Of a stretch of DNA of 64,000 nt, positions 11,409-23,003 are shown in pieces; the first letter of the stretch is position 1; each line of letters starts with the position of its first letter. Made by a program: the position numbers and the translations under genes. The stretch comes from Eucommia ulmoides (lineage: Eukaryota; Streptophyta; Magnoliopsida; Garryales; Eucommiaceae): contig CM028328.1 in the NCBI GenBank assembly GCA_016647705.1, positions 42,291,429 to 42,355,428 of the forward strand, read 5' to 3'. The notes beneath the pieces are model-generated. The model ran no database searches. It was given only the letters and a program-made list of their open reading frames with translations, and had not been told where the DNA came from.

Positions 11409-11770
11409 AGTTTGGCTCGCTGGAGATGTGATGGGGAGGGAAATGAAAAAGATGAATTGAAAGAAAAAATACACAATAGACCCTTAAGTTTTAGATAGAA
11501 AATTAAATGACCCCAATTAAACTCATACCAAAATACCCTTAATGAAAAATAGAAAAAAACATTTTGACCCCTAGATGTTTAGATGACTTTTTAAATTAAC
11601 CCCATTGAATAAAAATATAATTTTTTAAAATAGTAGAAGGACATTTATGTCATAATGGAGGTAAGTGGTCATTGACTAAAATAACAAGGGGGCTGACTGA
11701 TATTTGTAAAATGATAGAGAAGGTATTTGATTTAGTGCAAAATGACAGGGGAGGTAAGTGATATAAACTC
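11409..11770 (-). repeat. Right terminal inverted repeat of the MULE
   Basis: The inverted copy of 9306-9667. Its outer end is ggtaagtgatataaactc (to 11770), followed by the target duplication ttatttatat. Confidence 0.85.
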
Positions 11771-12650
11771 TTATTTATATTATATATGTGGCTAATTTAT
11801 ATATATTGAAAAGTTCACTTTTTATTTTATTTTTTAAAAAAAATTAATATTTTTATATATTATAATAATATATATGGTAACATAAATAAGTTTTTTGTAC
11901 AACAATTTTATACATAAAATAGATTTACAAATTGCATTTAAAAATAAAACAAAATTAGTCTATCCATATTTGTATTGCATACTTGAAATTAAAACTATTT
12001 GTTAAAAAAAAAAAAAAAAAAAACTCAAACTATTTAATTCCAAATATAACATGTAAAACTAATTTAAAAAAATATTTAACCACAGTCATAAATTTGGATA
12101 TTTAATTTAAGAATTTTTTAAATAATTTTAATACACATGTTAAAAATAATAGATGATATGTTTTCACTCTATTTAGAACAAAATATATATCAATTTGATA
12201 CTTTTGATAGTTGTAGATTTTATTTTTATTTTTTCATAATAGTTATAGATTTTATTTTTCTACTTTCATAATAGTTATAAATTTTATATTTTGTACTTTT
12301 ATATATTTAGTGAGATTATTATGATCAATCATTTATTTTTTAATTATAACATATAAAATAAATCAAAAGTGTTACCTAACAGAGATTGAAATTCATATGG
12401 CTCTATTACTATTATATGACTTATTTAGTCATATCAACTGTGACATTTTCAAATGTATTGTTTACTGAATCTTATAATGTCAACACTTTGTTGCTAAATT
12501 TATTTTATCAATTATTTTATTTTTCATCATAAAACATAAATAATATATATAAGAGCATGCGTTGTAAACAATTTCAAAATTGCAGTTGCTTTCTATAGAA
12601 GTAACCTCCATCTTTTGATTATGCCACGTGCACATGCTTATTATAAAAAA

Positions 12651-13388
12651 TAAGAGTGTAAATCAGTCGTCGGATCGGGGTTGAAGGATTTCAGTTAACT
12701 GACTGAAGAAAACTTCTGGCAACTCCCCCAACCGAAGCCAACCAGATGGCCTCATTATCTTGATCTAATTCGAGGTTGGTCAGGCCGATCGAGTTGGTCG
12801 GTTGTAGGGTAATAAGAACAAAAAATCAAAGATGAAATACTAAAAATTTGTAAATTTGAAAAGATTTGTAGATTTGATATAAAGATGACCAAAAAAGATA
12901 AAAAATAAAAAATAAAATAAAATAAATCCTTTACAGATCGTTAGATTGGAGCAGGAGTCATCGACGACGATGAATAGCAGCATCGCAGGAATCATCGACA
13001 ACGAGCTTATTAGATAACATAAGAATCATCATCGTAGGAATCATCTATTAGGGTTTAATAGATGACGACGGCTCTGGGATTAAGAGAGAGAGGAGGAGGA
13101 GGAGAGCGGCGCTAGAGTAGGAATTTAGAGATGGAATTATTTGAATCTAATTAGAGTTAAATTTATATATGAGGTCTTTTCGTAATATGACATGTTTTTG
13201 GGGAGTATTTAGTAAATATATATTATTAAGGTTTCGGGTTCGAGTGGGTTCGGTTTCATCGGGTATGGGTATATGGGTACTCGAGGTGAAGTGTTTAAAA
13301 AAAAAATAAAAAAATACTCATAACCGAATGACCTGTCATCGGGTAGGGAGGATCGGGTCGGGTTTTCGGGTAACAATTACAACCCTAA
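12651..13388. mobile_element. Possible degenerate non-autonomous DNA transposon in intron 2
   Basis: The ends are weakly inverted: taagagtgtaaat at 12651 against the complement of attacaaccctaa at 13388. The interior is enriched in gggtcgggt/acccgaccc-like motifs. No convincing target duplication was found, so only the general character is supported. Confidence 0.3.
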
Positions 13389-13778
13389 TTAGTATACATG
13401 ATAAATTTTTTTCCCACTATATTTATGTGTTTTTTAGCTACTTATAACTTTGTCATTACTTTTCATGAAGTTACTTCCGTTAATGATTTTAAACAAGTTT
13501 CAACGTTTAACATTATAAGAAATAAGAAATTTATATATAGCATATTTTTTTATTATTGATTTTAAAAAAAAAAATAATATACATATTTTTAGTGTAATTT
13601 TTAATGAATAAATAATATAAAAATTTATAAATTTATCAAATCAAGTAGGACACGTGCTATTTACCTAGCAAGTAAATATAAGGCGAAATAAGTTAAACTG
13701 TAGGAATATAAAATGTTAAATTTTTTGGAATGTCTGTCGATGTATAAGAACTGCGTCGTTTTGTGTACTATTTAATAG

Positions 13779-14000
13779 GTTTTCGCTTACCTACTACTGT
13801 CGGCGGACGCGGGGGGGACGGCGTTGGCCCGGACGCTGAGAGGGATGGACACGTGTTCGGCCAACAACACGTTCTGCGTTCAGTCCGACATCTCCATCGC
13901 CTTAGGATTCGCCGGATTTCTGTTCCTGGGCTTGTCGTCTCTGCTATCCGGGTTTCGAGTCGTTTGCTTGGTAATCCACGGCTCCCGTTTTCATCTCTAG
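13779..14000 (+). CDS. CASP-like protein (CASPL4 type), exon 3
   Basis: The acceptor is tttaatag|G (13778/13779). The exon encodes residues 124-196 and the TAG stop. Span 3 ([13 protein letters not shown]) carries the conserved aspartate (Asp133). The extracellular loop has the paired cysteines of CSANNTFC. Span 4 ([20 protein letters not shown]) leads to the typical short tail ending GSRFHL. Codon use is GC-rich like exon 1 and unlike the AT-rich intron. Only 306 bp separate the stop from the start of the Tat retrotransposon. Confidence 0.88.
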   Translation, partial: VFAYLLLSADAGGTALARTLRGMDTCSANNTFCVQSDISIALGFAGFLFLGLSSLLSGFRVVCLVIHGSRFHL

Positions 14001-14306
14001 AGGGAGGGAGAATTTGTGTGCCAATTACTGTAAAATATTGTACTGATTTGACATTCATCTCTGCCTGTGAATGTTCTATCGATAGTTTCGTCGGTCTATA
14101 TAATTGGAGATTGTTTCATTTTTAATTACAGTTCTAATACTTCAGTGTCATATTATCAAATGTTATTTTATGCTATTTTAATTGGATGTATGACTGACGA
14201 TGAGAATCTTGTCGTTTTATAGATATAAATCTTAATATTTGTACTTGTTGTTCCGACCATCGCCAACCATTGTCAACCATCGCTGATTACATTTGTATCT
14301 CCAACG
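14001..14306 (+). other. Presumed 3' untranslated/flanking region of the CASPL gene
   Basis: AT-rich sequence after the stop codon. No canonical AATAAA signal was noticed before the Tat LTR begins. Confidence 0.4.
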
Positions 14307-14961
14307 TGATATGAAAAAAATTCTCACGTGTGAATAATGGAATCGGATTCAAGAAGGTGGGTCGGGTCAATGGCTAGAGCCCGACCCTATAGAATAGAGC
14401 TGCGGCCTAACAACTAACCATGAGCTGCCAGTTCTGGTGACCCAAGAAAAGAAGTGTTTGGCCTGCTAATAAGGCCCAATTGCTTAGACAGACTTACCCG
14501 AAACAAAATAAAGCCCCTAACGGAGGCCCAAAGATCAAACCCTAGCATGTTAGGTCAACGATAACCATTGCTTCACCAACCCTTCCACCCATACACAAAC
14601 GTGATTAGCACACCATCCCTAAATGGGCGCACGAGCAACAATCACGATGGCTAAATATGGAATGTGGAGAGGATTATGACTAGAACGGCTCCAAAGGCAA
14701 TCAACATAAATATATACAGGAAAGATAGGTAACAAAACATAACTCTCCACAACTCTCTCAATATTGCTCTATTATACTGTTTACGGTTTATTCTCTCTTC
14801 AAAGCAACTTAACCTGATTCTTACGCTGGAGGTTATTTGGTCGACATCACACTGGTGTCCTCCTACAGAATTAACTGGTTTTGCAGGTAGGGTTGCGGGT
14901 TGTAGAGGTTTCTGGCATGTAAGGCTCTGAATCACGCACCGGGTAACTTTTGGCAACATCA
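14307..14961 (+). repeat. 5' LTR of the Tat element
   Basis: A 655-bp LTR matching 36749-37405. It is followed directly by tttggcgccatctttggga (14962 on), a primer-binding-site-like segment. A TATA-like aaatatatac lies near 14707. Confidence 0.82.
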
Positions 14962-15156
14962 TTTGGCGCCATCTTTGGGAAACTGAATAAAAAGATGTTT
15001 GCCGACGAGATGAGATAGTTGTAGTTCGGAGCAGCAGATTTGCAACAGAGAAAGGAGAGCCCATTCTCCATGGACAAAAGAGCACCCAGGAAGGCCTCAA
15101 GCGTAGTCCATGCTGTTACTCTCTTCAACATGCGGGGTAACAGCCCTAACGATATT
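14962..15156 (+). pseudogene. Leader and gag start of the Tat element
   Basis: This holds the primer-binding-site-like segment, an ATG at 14994 with an early stop, and a continuing frame (SPFSMDKRAPRKASSVVHA) that ends abruptly at the insertion of the Athila-like element. The expected central gag is not found after the insertion, so part of it is deleted. Confidence 0.5.
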
Positions 15157-15753
15157 TGATGAGGAGGTTATTTATCGACAAATCAAGTATTTTTAGATTC
15201 AAATATTTATGCGTTTTCAAGTATTTTTGTTAGTTTAATGTGTTTTTTTGTTATTTTGTAGGAATACAAATAAATTGGAGAAACAATGCAAAATAAGTAT
15301 AGACACAGTAACGTCAAGATCAATTTTGGCCATGATGCAATCCGAGTTTGAAAAAACTCAAAACATGAATGTTGTAGATCTATGTCTTAGCTTTCCATAG
15401 CCTCTTGAATCATCTTAATTGGAGTTCGGACAAGAATGTTACGGCCAAAATGCGAACATGTGTCGAATCTACCAAAATTGGGCTGCAACGCGTTTTTCGC
15501 AGTGAGCTATTGCCCAGAGTGTGCTGCAGCGCCCAAAAGTGTGTTGCAATATGAAAGTGCACTGTAGTGCTGACGATTAGATCTAAAACATAATTAGGGT
15601 ATTCTTGGCTCATTTTGGAGAAAGGGAGAAATCCAAAAGAGGGACGAGAACAGGAAGAGAGAAGGGGCAAGATTGAAGATTTGGAGCAAAACTTATCTAC
15701 AAAATCAAATGTGGATTTCTTTTCTTCCCCCTAATCTCTATTGAATTTGTATT
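15157..15753 (+). repeat. Athila-like 5' LTR, first part
   Basis: Matches 28510-29140 (tgatgagga start, tttttagattcaaatattta in both). It is interrupted at 15753 by the Sirevirus-like element and resumes at 25607. Confidence 0.75.
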
Positions 15754-15912
15754 TATTGGCCCAGTGAGCTACCCAAGAGGGGGGAGGTGAATTGGGTAGT
15801 ATTAAAAATTATCAAAATAGTAACACTTCAAAAATAAAACAATTAATTTTATTCTAAAATTAATTATTATCTTTATAACAACATATAAGTGTAATAAGCT
15901 CTAGGTGCACAC

Positions 15913-17617
15913 TGATAGGTGTGAAAAACCTATCTATTTCCAATCCTAATTTATTAGTTTTCGAGTACGTTTATAGTTATTTTTATTATGTTTTAATTAG
16001 TTTTATCTTTTTGTATTAAATCAGGTGTGTGGGGGCAAAATGATAGGAAACTGGAGCTAAAATGATGAGATCGAACCAAAACGGTTCGAAGTTACTGTGG
16101 ATAAACAAGCTCGGAGGCTAAAAGATGAAACAGGCCCAACGCTTAGGCGTCCAAACCACCGCCTAAGCGGTGAAGATGCTGAGAAGAGCAAAATGTTACT
16201 GACGAACGACTGCCTAGGCGAAGATTCTATCGCCTAGGCGGAAATCCAGCAGAAGACGCAGAAGGGCTACTGACAGCCGCTCGCCTAGGCGAAGTTTTCT
16301 TCGCCTAGTCGAAAATCCAACGGAATGTTCTCCCAGTCCACCGCCTAGGCGATCAGACCGAATCGACCTAACTCCGCTTAGGCGAAGAATCTACCGCCTA
16401 GGCAGATTTGCCCTGTACAGTCTTGAGATATTTTTAGATATTTTGGCTATAAATACCCCATCTCATCCCCCTTGACTGGTGACTCTCTTGCCCTCTTGGT
16501 TTTTTGATCACCTTAGGCTATATTTAAGCCTAGGTTTAGGAGTTTTAGAGGTGGAGCTCACATCCCGAAGTGGAGAAGACGGCAAATCGATCGTTGAGCG
16601 TTCTTAGCGGTTTATCTTCGGATGAGGCTAAGTTCTTCGATTGTTTTTCCTTATTTCTTTATCTTAGGATCATTTGAGCATGTTTAGCTCGATTTATATG
16701 TTTATGCGGCTATGGCCACAAGTTAAATATGGATTGTAGTAAGGATTAACGGTATATTTATAAATATATTTGTTTGGATGATTTCGGTGTTGCGTTTATG
16801 TTTGTTCTTCGTAGTTTGATTGTGTTTATCGTATTGGCTGTTTATTATGCTTAGAATGGTAAATGGAGAATATGGGGTTTTGACAAATCCCGGATTCGGA
16901 TTAGGGTAAACAAACGCCACGATTCTATAACCTGGTCGGGGTTTGAGTCGTGGACAATCGATGACGTTGGGGCAAGACTCACGCGACCTAGGGTTATTAA
17001 GACATTGAGGGGGACTTCGGTGTTGACACGAAGTTGCGTTATATCCCTCGTCTTACACTCGGGAGAAGTGGCGAGGGAGTTTTAGAACGGAGATTGTCGA
17101 TAGGGTAAATACAACGCGACGATCCAATAACCCGGGAGAGAGTTGGATTGTGTACAATCTATGACGCTGGGCAAGACTCACGTAACCTAGGGTCGTTAAG
17201 ACGTTAAGGGGGACTTCTTCGTTGACTCGAAGTCATGTATTTTCCCCATCTTATACTCAGAAGAGGTGGCAGTGGAGTTTACGTACCGAGATTTTCAAAT
17301 AGGTCGAACACCGTAAACGTAAGTAAATCGAGATCGAACACGTATTTGTAAACACGTTAATCCCTAGGCAATTCTTGACCTTAAAACATATTAGCATATT
17401 AGTGTAGTTAATTTAGGTTATATTAGTATTAATTTAATTTAATTAAATACATTTGTTTTCGCCTAGATAAAGTTAGGTCACGACAAACGCGGTATTTGAT
17501 AGTAACGACACCAATCCCTATGGATACGATAACCCGATCTTAATGATCACACTATACTAAAACTTAAAACTCGTATATTTGCGAGTGTAAGTAGCGGCGT
17601 GTTCCACGCCCCTACCA
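15913..17617 (+). mobile_element. Solo Athila-type LTR
   Basis: It starts tgataggtgtgaaaaaccta and ends gcccctacca. The flanks cacac (15908-15912) and aacac (17618-17622) are a 4-of-5 target duplication, and the uninterrupted sequence can be seen in the sister LTR at about 23580. It holds the palindrome array (16150-16410), a TATA box tataaata at 16448, and the gggagaagtgg / aagttaggtcacgac landmarks common to the Athila-type LTRs here. No internal sequence remains. Confidence 0.85.
16150..16410. repeat. Palindrome array, centre CTAG
   Basis: About ten degenerate copies of accgcctaggcggt (cgcctaggcg core, some cgcttaggcg) in pairs roughly 25 and 60 bp apart, ending about 50 bp upstream of the TATA box. 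Confidence 0.85.
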
Positions 17618-20090
17618 AACACCCAAAAAACACAAGATAAAATAAAGAAAATAAACAATGCCGTACACAGTCCTCCGAACCCCATGGAGAGTCGTACCCA
17701 CTAAACTTAAGATTACTTTAAAGGTAGGAACTAAACCCTCACAAAAATTATTTTCGCAGGCTCAAAATCAACCTTTACAATTTCCTTTTCACAGGCTCAA
17801 GAATAACCTCTACTTTTTACAAGTTCAAGAATAACCTAATTCTTTTTAAACTAAGGGTAAACAATCAAAACGTCACAAACACTCCAAATATCCTTTTACC
17901 CGGTAAGGATTGAACCATTACAAAATTGCTCACAAATCAATTCAATTCAAGAAGAATTACTACCTCAATCTCTTTACAGGAAGAGACTGAAACCAACTAG
18001 TCTTAGATTAAATACTCCCAATAGTATTCAATCCGTCACTGAACTCACCAATTATAAATTGATAAGTATTTTTTTTCTTCACATGGAGCTTCTGCCACCC
18101 CAGATAAATTAGAACTCAATTAATGTTCCAAAACTAATGATAGAAAAGTAAAATATTCAAAATCTGATTTTAAACAAAAAATGGATAGCACGTAATCAGA
18201 TTTATTCAAGAAATTGTTTCAAAAATATTTTTCAATAAAAAACCAGAAAACAATTTCTAAAGATTAAATTCCAAATATAATCAATCAATACTAAATAGAA
18301 AATAATTTGGAAAGATCTCACCCGAATTCCACCGAAAAAATTATTATAACAATGTCGCTTCAGATTCGGTAGTAGCAATGATCTACAATAAATATTTCTC
18401 AAGAATAACTCTTAGAAAAACTCTCACAATTCTCTCAAAATGATTTCTCTTAGAAAAGCTCAGTATAATTCTCTTGATCTCTCTCTCTAATATAAAAAAA
18501 CACAGGTCTATATAAATGAGAATAAAATAAGTTCTCTAACGGCTAGTTCCCACTAGTTATAACATTTAATTGCTCTTATAGACCCCTTATACCATTAAGA
18601 CTTCATCCTGGTTGAAATTTCTTATTTATAACTTTTAAACTTCTCAATTTAGTCCTCAAAATATTTCTCAATCATAATTAAAAAGGATAGAAAGAATTAT
18701 ATGTACCAAATTGAAAAATATTCAAACTTAATGAAATATCTATAGGGATATCATAATATATGTTGCATATCTCAAATAATATTAAATCCCTAAAATATCT
18801 TGTGAATCTTAACCATAAAATGGTTAGTAACGGCTACTTTTGGAATAAAATTCGGAATTTCATAATATCCTGAAACAGTGCCATAAGTCGACTTACCAAT
18901 AACCACCGGTCAACCGCTAGATTCAGGATGTAGCCAAACCAAAAATTCACAACCCATCGGTTGACCTATCTGTTGACCTAAAGATTCAGAGAGTTACATT
19001 TCTGGTCATAGGTCAACCGCTCTGTCGACTTATTAATATAGAAAGTTCATATTTAAGCACAGGTGGACCTACATGTCGACCGAGAGATACAAAGACTTTT
19101 CCTTCTATGCTCCGGTCGACTTACCTGTCGACTTACTAACGCTGAAACATTTCTCTCAATTCGTTTTTAATCGATTTTCATTAACGTTTTCGCCCCTTTA
19201 ACTGATTTCTTTTCTCGGTTAGCTCCACTAAATACTTAAAGTCAATTTTAATCAACTATTAATATTTCTTTTTCAATTACACATAGGAGCAAATAATTTA
19301 ACTAATTAGGATCCTATTAAAAACACACGTATTTATAAAAATCATTTAAAAAACTCTTTGTGTCGTGTGTGATCCTAATTGGGATATTAAGAGTTGAAAT
19401 TTAATCTGAGTTATTTTTCCTAGGTTCTTCAAATTCTTCAACCTCTTAATCCTTCATTATCTTTGTCATCATCTTTTAGCATCCATTCATTACTTGTCAT
19501 CATATCTTCATCATTGGAACTAATAATCTGAAACACTTAATTAAACCGTTAGTTCCACAAAAAATATCAACCTTTAATTATCCATCAAAATCTTAGGATC
19601 GACAATCTCCCCAATTTTCATGATGACATTTAACTTGGATGTTTTTCAAAATAATAATATAACCACACTCCCCCTAAATCCGAGGACAGGTTTTATAACT
19701 TATTACAGCATAGTAATGAAGATAATCGTAAGATATTCAACAAAGCTCAAATTTCAAAATATAATAAACTCCCTCTTAAGATATTCAATAAAATATCAAC
19801 TAATTCTCCCCCTTTGTCATCTCAAAAAAAATTGGGAAGGGAGGGACTCAAAAGAAACACTACTCTAGGCATACATATAATATACTTTGAAAGAATAAAC
19901 CTAAAGTAAATAAATCAGAATATTTATATATAACTCTTTAAAAACACATTGAATCAACCCATAAAATGAACTTTATGCATTAAAATCATTTTCAACAAAT
20001 ACCATGTGGATTATCATTAGGGATAAAAAATCTAACTAAGTAGATCAAGTCTAGCTAATTCATCAAAATGCATACACTAGAAGTCAAGTA

Positions 20091-21455
20091 TCACCAAAGA
20101 ACTAAATTAGCTATTACAGACCGAAATAGTAAATGCGGAACTTGTCTCAATAACAAATTCAAAGATAGAATAAAAAATAAAGTATAATGAGGGCTCTGTC
20201 CAGAAAAGTGATAATAAAGTCCCATCGGAGTAGTGGCTGGCTGCTGTGGATACAGAACTTTTGGCTGAACAATTAGTCCTGGAGTCATTTGATGATGAAA
20301 CGGAGTTGACGGTCCTTTTCCAGATGGCCTTACAACAGATGGTTCTCCAAAAGACTGTTGTGCTCTAAACATATGATGTCCTGTAAAGTGTTGCTGAGTA
20401 CTATATTGCTGCTGGTATCCCTGATGTGATGACTGCATAAACTAAAACATTTGTTCCAGATTCTCCGAGATTTTTCCAAATCCAACTTCCATGTTCATAT
20501 TCATTTGGATCATTTTATTTTCTAACCCAGTCATCCGATCATACATTATATCTGTATATACTTGTAGATCATCAATCTGTTCTTGAAGAAAATCCATCTT
20601 CTGATCAACGTTCATTTCTTCCTCATTACCTTCTTCTTCGCCCACAGCCTGTACTCTTTGCCTTTTCTGATTCCTCTTCTTTACCCATCTATTTCCTCTG
20701 TACTCATATCCCATTAGCGAAGAATTACCCACATTAATCCATCCGGGTATGATGGTCATGAATTTTTCTTCATCATGATCAGTTTCAACTTCAAAGTGAT
20801 CAAACCACCTTTGGAGTGCATCAGCATAGGGTGATACTCCAGAGGGTTTCTGAATATGATACTTCATGTGGTCCATCATGATATGTGCTAGATCCAATTT
20901 TCTCCCTTCAACAATCTCATTCATCAAATAAAGGTCAAAGTCATTTACATTAACATGACTTCCGCCTCTAGGCACAACCGTATAGGTTAGCACCAAATGA
21001 AGAAATCGATACTCAAGAGATAATGATCCTGCTTTGTCGCCCTCTAAGTCAAATTTCTCAGCAATTGCCATTCTATTGAAATTTATCAAAATCCAGTGAG
21101 GGGTATTGTAGGGAACTACGTCTCCTTTAGGTATTTCCAAAATATCGCATAATAACCCCCTATTAAACCAAATTTCTTTTCCTTTAACATAGGATGTAAT
21201 CTCAACATTATTGTAAGTGAGATTGTTATAGAACATTCTTATCCACACCAACATCCACTCATTCATTTGGGTGACAAAATCGATCCACCCCAAATTTCTA
21301 AAATATCCTTCAATATCAATGTTTTTCTCTCTTAAACTTACAAAATCTATGGGTTTGCAACCTAGAACCTTTCGGTTGACAAACCCCTCATTATATTTTT
21401 TCTCATCCTCCTCATTTCGAAAAAAATTCATTGTTGTACGTAACCCTTTGAGCAA
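20091..21455 (-). pseudogene. ORF with similarity to 'putative plant transposon protein'; env-like position
   Basis: About 450 codons with one in-frame TAG at 20439-20441. The likely ATG is at 21431 (MNFFRNEEDEKKYNEG). A better start (MPKIKKLAQRVTYNNEFF from 21474) lies one frame away, and a run of seven T suggests a frameshift. The first 220 residues, with ERK-rich motifs (NRKVLGCKPIDF), VRMFYNNLTY-like and KGKEIWFNRGLLCDILEIP, resemble the plant transposon/PMD-like domain seen in some retroelement ORFs. Residues about 280-335 form a coiled coil (KMDFLQEQIDDLQVYTDIMY), and the last part is Gln/Pro-rich. It lies between the zinc-knuckle ORF and the 3' LTR. Its function is unknown. Confidence 0.55.
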
Positions 21456-21561
21456 GCTTCTTGATTTTAGGCATTTTTCACATAAATTTTAAACAAATCA
21501 ACCAAAATAACTCAAGAGATTAAGCCCAAAGAGAGAACCAACATTTTTGCGAAGGAAAGAG

Positions 21562-22017
21562 TTACCAAATCTTGAATCCAAGCCCTAAACCTTTAGATCC
21601 AACCCAAAGATCTTCAAATCCAAGCCGAAATGAACTGATTTCGTGAAGTTTATGCTTGAACGAACTTGGGAGAAGAAGAGTTTTAGAGAAAAAAGGTTTT
21701 GGTTTCGGACAAAATGAAATGAACAGGTGAGGGGTATTTATATCCCTTAATGACCGATCGACTGCCAACTTAGAGGCGGTCGACAGATGAATAAAGTGAC
21801 TCTCTCTGTTTTCCAACCTGCTACTATCGGTCGACTAATAAACCATTATAAGTCGACTGATCATTCTGAGTTGTTTGACTTTTAGTTAATTTAAACCCTA
21901 AATTGATCAACTTAGCTCGATTTTTTTTACCTCTTATTTTGATCCACATATATTTTATAAAAATTTAATTACTCACACATTTAAACACACACACACACAC
22001 ACATGTATCACAAACAT
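21562..22017 (-). other. Untranslated/degenerate spacer between ORFs of the Sirevirus-like element
   Basis: AT-rich, with a (CA)n-like stretch near 21991-22004. It includes gtcgactaataaacc-like motifs that also occur in the LTRs. No further coding is recognised. Confidence 0.4.
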
Positions 22018-22872
22018 CTAAATTTCAAAATGAACAGGCTTAGTCTCCCTAACAAAATTAATAAACTTAAACTTAATTTTTTTTGACATACCTGGATTAT
22101 CTTTGGGAGGAAGTGGTGTGTGTACCTTTGGTGGATTACTAATTTCTGACTTGGTATACTTTAACTCCACCAATGCTTGATTTTTCACCTTAATTTCTTC
22201 CTTCTTAGGAATGGTAATTTTCTGAACTGATTCAGTAAGAACTTCTTTACCTTTGTTTGGTGCTTCAGGTTGCTTTGGTACAACTTTGTAAATAAACTTT
22301 TTCTTGTACTGGTATTTTGCCATTTGTTGTCGATAAGCTTTGTTAGCTCTCACATAATGAGCTTGTTGCTTCTGTACTCTTCTATTTAGTACTTGCTGAT
22401 TCTTTTTATTAGGTAAATTTAACCTCAGTTCTTTTTTTGGCAGGTCATATTCATTGTACCTTCTTGTTTTTTCAAATCTCCTTATCGGCACGTAGTATTC
22501 CTTATACATTTGTTTACATCTCTGATTGGTACCTGCACCAAAATTTTCTTTTTTTGGTATCCAGTTATTTCTGAATCTGACAGGATAACCATGTAATAAA
22601 TAACAAGAGTTTTTATAATGACCAAATTTACCACAATAAAAACACTTCATACTGTTAGTATGCCTCTTCGAATAGTCAGTGTTTTGTATGGGAGCATAAT
22701 ATTGTTTGCGATTTTGAGAAGCAATTTTTGTAACTATTGATTTTTCAATAGATTTAGTACTCTCAACATCCTTGAATTTATCCACTACTTCTTTAAGCTT
22801 CTTTTGAGTCTTCTCAAGTAACCGTTCATTGGTGCTAACGTTTACCTGTAGACCAAAATTCTTTTTATGCAT
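22018..22872 (-). CDS. Gag-like zinc-knuckle ORF of the Sirevirus-like element
   Basis: A 284-residue open frame. A short coiled coil (residues 18-40, KTQKKLKEVVDKFKDVES) precedes a CCHC knuckle CFYCGKFGHYKNSC (about residues 77-90), typical of nucleocapsid domains that bind RNA in the particle. The rest is highly basic (many Lys/Arg/Tyr) with no protease motif. In intact copia elements protease and integrase would follow in frame; here the frame ends. It is in a different frame from the upstream ORF at 23004-23366, so one frameshift separates the two halves of gag. Confidence 0.6.
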   Translation of the reverse strand: MHKKNFGLQVNVSTNERLLEKTQKKLKEVVDKFKDVESTKSIEKSIVTKIASQNRKQYYAPIQNTDYSKRHTNSMKCFYCGKFGHYKNSCYLLHGYPVRFRNNWIPKKENFGAGTNQRCKQMYKEYYVPIRRFEKTRRYNEYDLPKKELRLNLPNKKNQQVLNRRVQKQQAHYVRANKAYRQQMAKYQYKKKFIYKVVPKQPEAPNKGKEVLTESVQKITIPKKEEIKVKNQALVELKYTKSEISNPPKVHTPLPPKDNPGMSKKIKFKFINFVRETKPVHFEI

Positions 22873-23003
22873 AAATTCAAGATCATTCTTAAGAATTTGG
22901 CACTTATTTTCAACATATGGATTTTCACACGAGCTCTATCAAGCTCACACATACTCAAGGCCTTATTCAAGGTTTTAAGATTTTTCCTTTTAAATTCATT
23001 TTG

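Larger units (their letters stand above)
9306..11770. mobile_element. Mutator-like element carrying a host gene fragment (Pack-MULE)
   Basis: Long terminal inverted repeats of about 360 bp (9306-9667 and about 11409-11770) match along their length. For example, cattatgacataaatgtcc on one strand corresponds to attatgacataaacgcc on the other, and both ends start near gagtttatatcacttacctc. A perfect 10-bp target duplication ttatttatat flanks it at 9296-9305 and 11771-11780, as expected for MULEs (8-11 bp). No transposase is present. The interior is a broken CYPRO4-type gene plus a hAT MITE. Long inverted ends, a 9-11-bp duplication and a captured gene define a Pack-MULE. Confidence 0.88.
8621..13778 (+). 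other. CASPL intron 2, expanded by nested transposons
   Basis: A 5,158-bp phase-0 intron with a cag|gttcgc donor and tttaatag|G acceptor. About 2.5 kb is the Mutator-like element at 9306-11770. The remainder (8621-9295 and 11781-13778) is AT-rich, with an A20 tract at 12004-12023, a short tandem repeat (ataatagttatagattttat-like, about 12205-12300), and another possible element at 12651-13388. Confidence 0.8.
15754..19604 (-). repeat. 3' LTR of the Sirevirus-like element, containing a solo LTR
   Basis: It matches 23426-25601. Without the solo LTR insertion it is about 2.14 kb. The first base pair is ta rather than tg (one transition). Confidence 0.78.

Noticed and set aside
13768-14058. Minus-strand frame opposite CASPL exon 3
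   Set aside because: Shadow of the GC-rich exon.
14651-15131. Minus-strand open frames in the Tat LTR and leader
   Set aside because: They cross the LTR/leader boundary and have no similarity. The plus strand holds the LTR and gag start.
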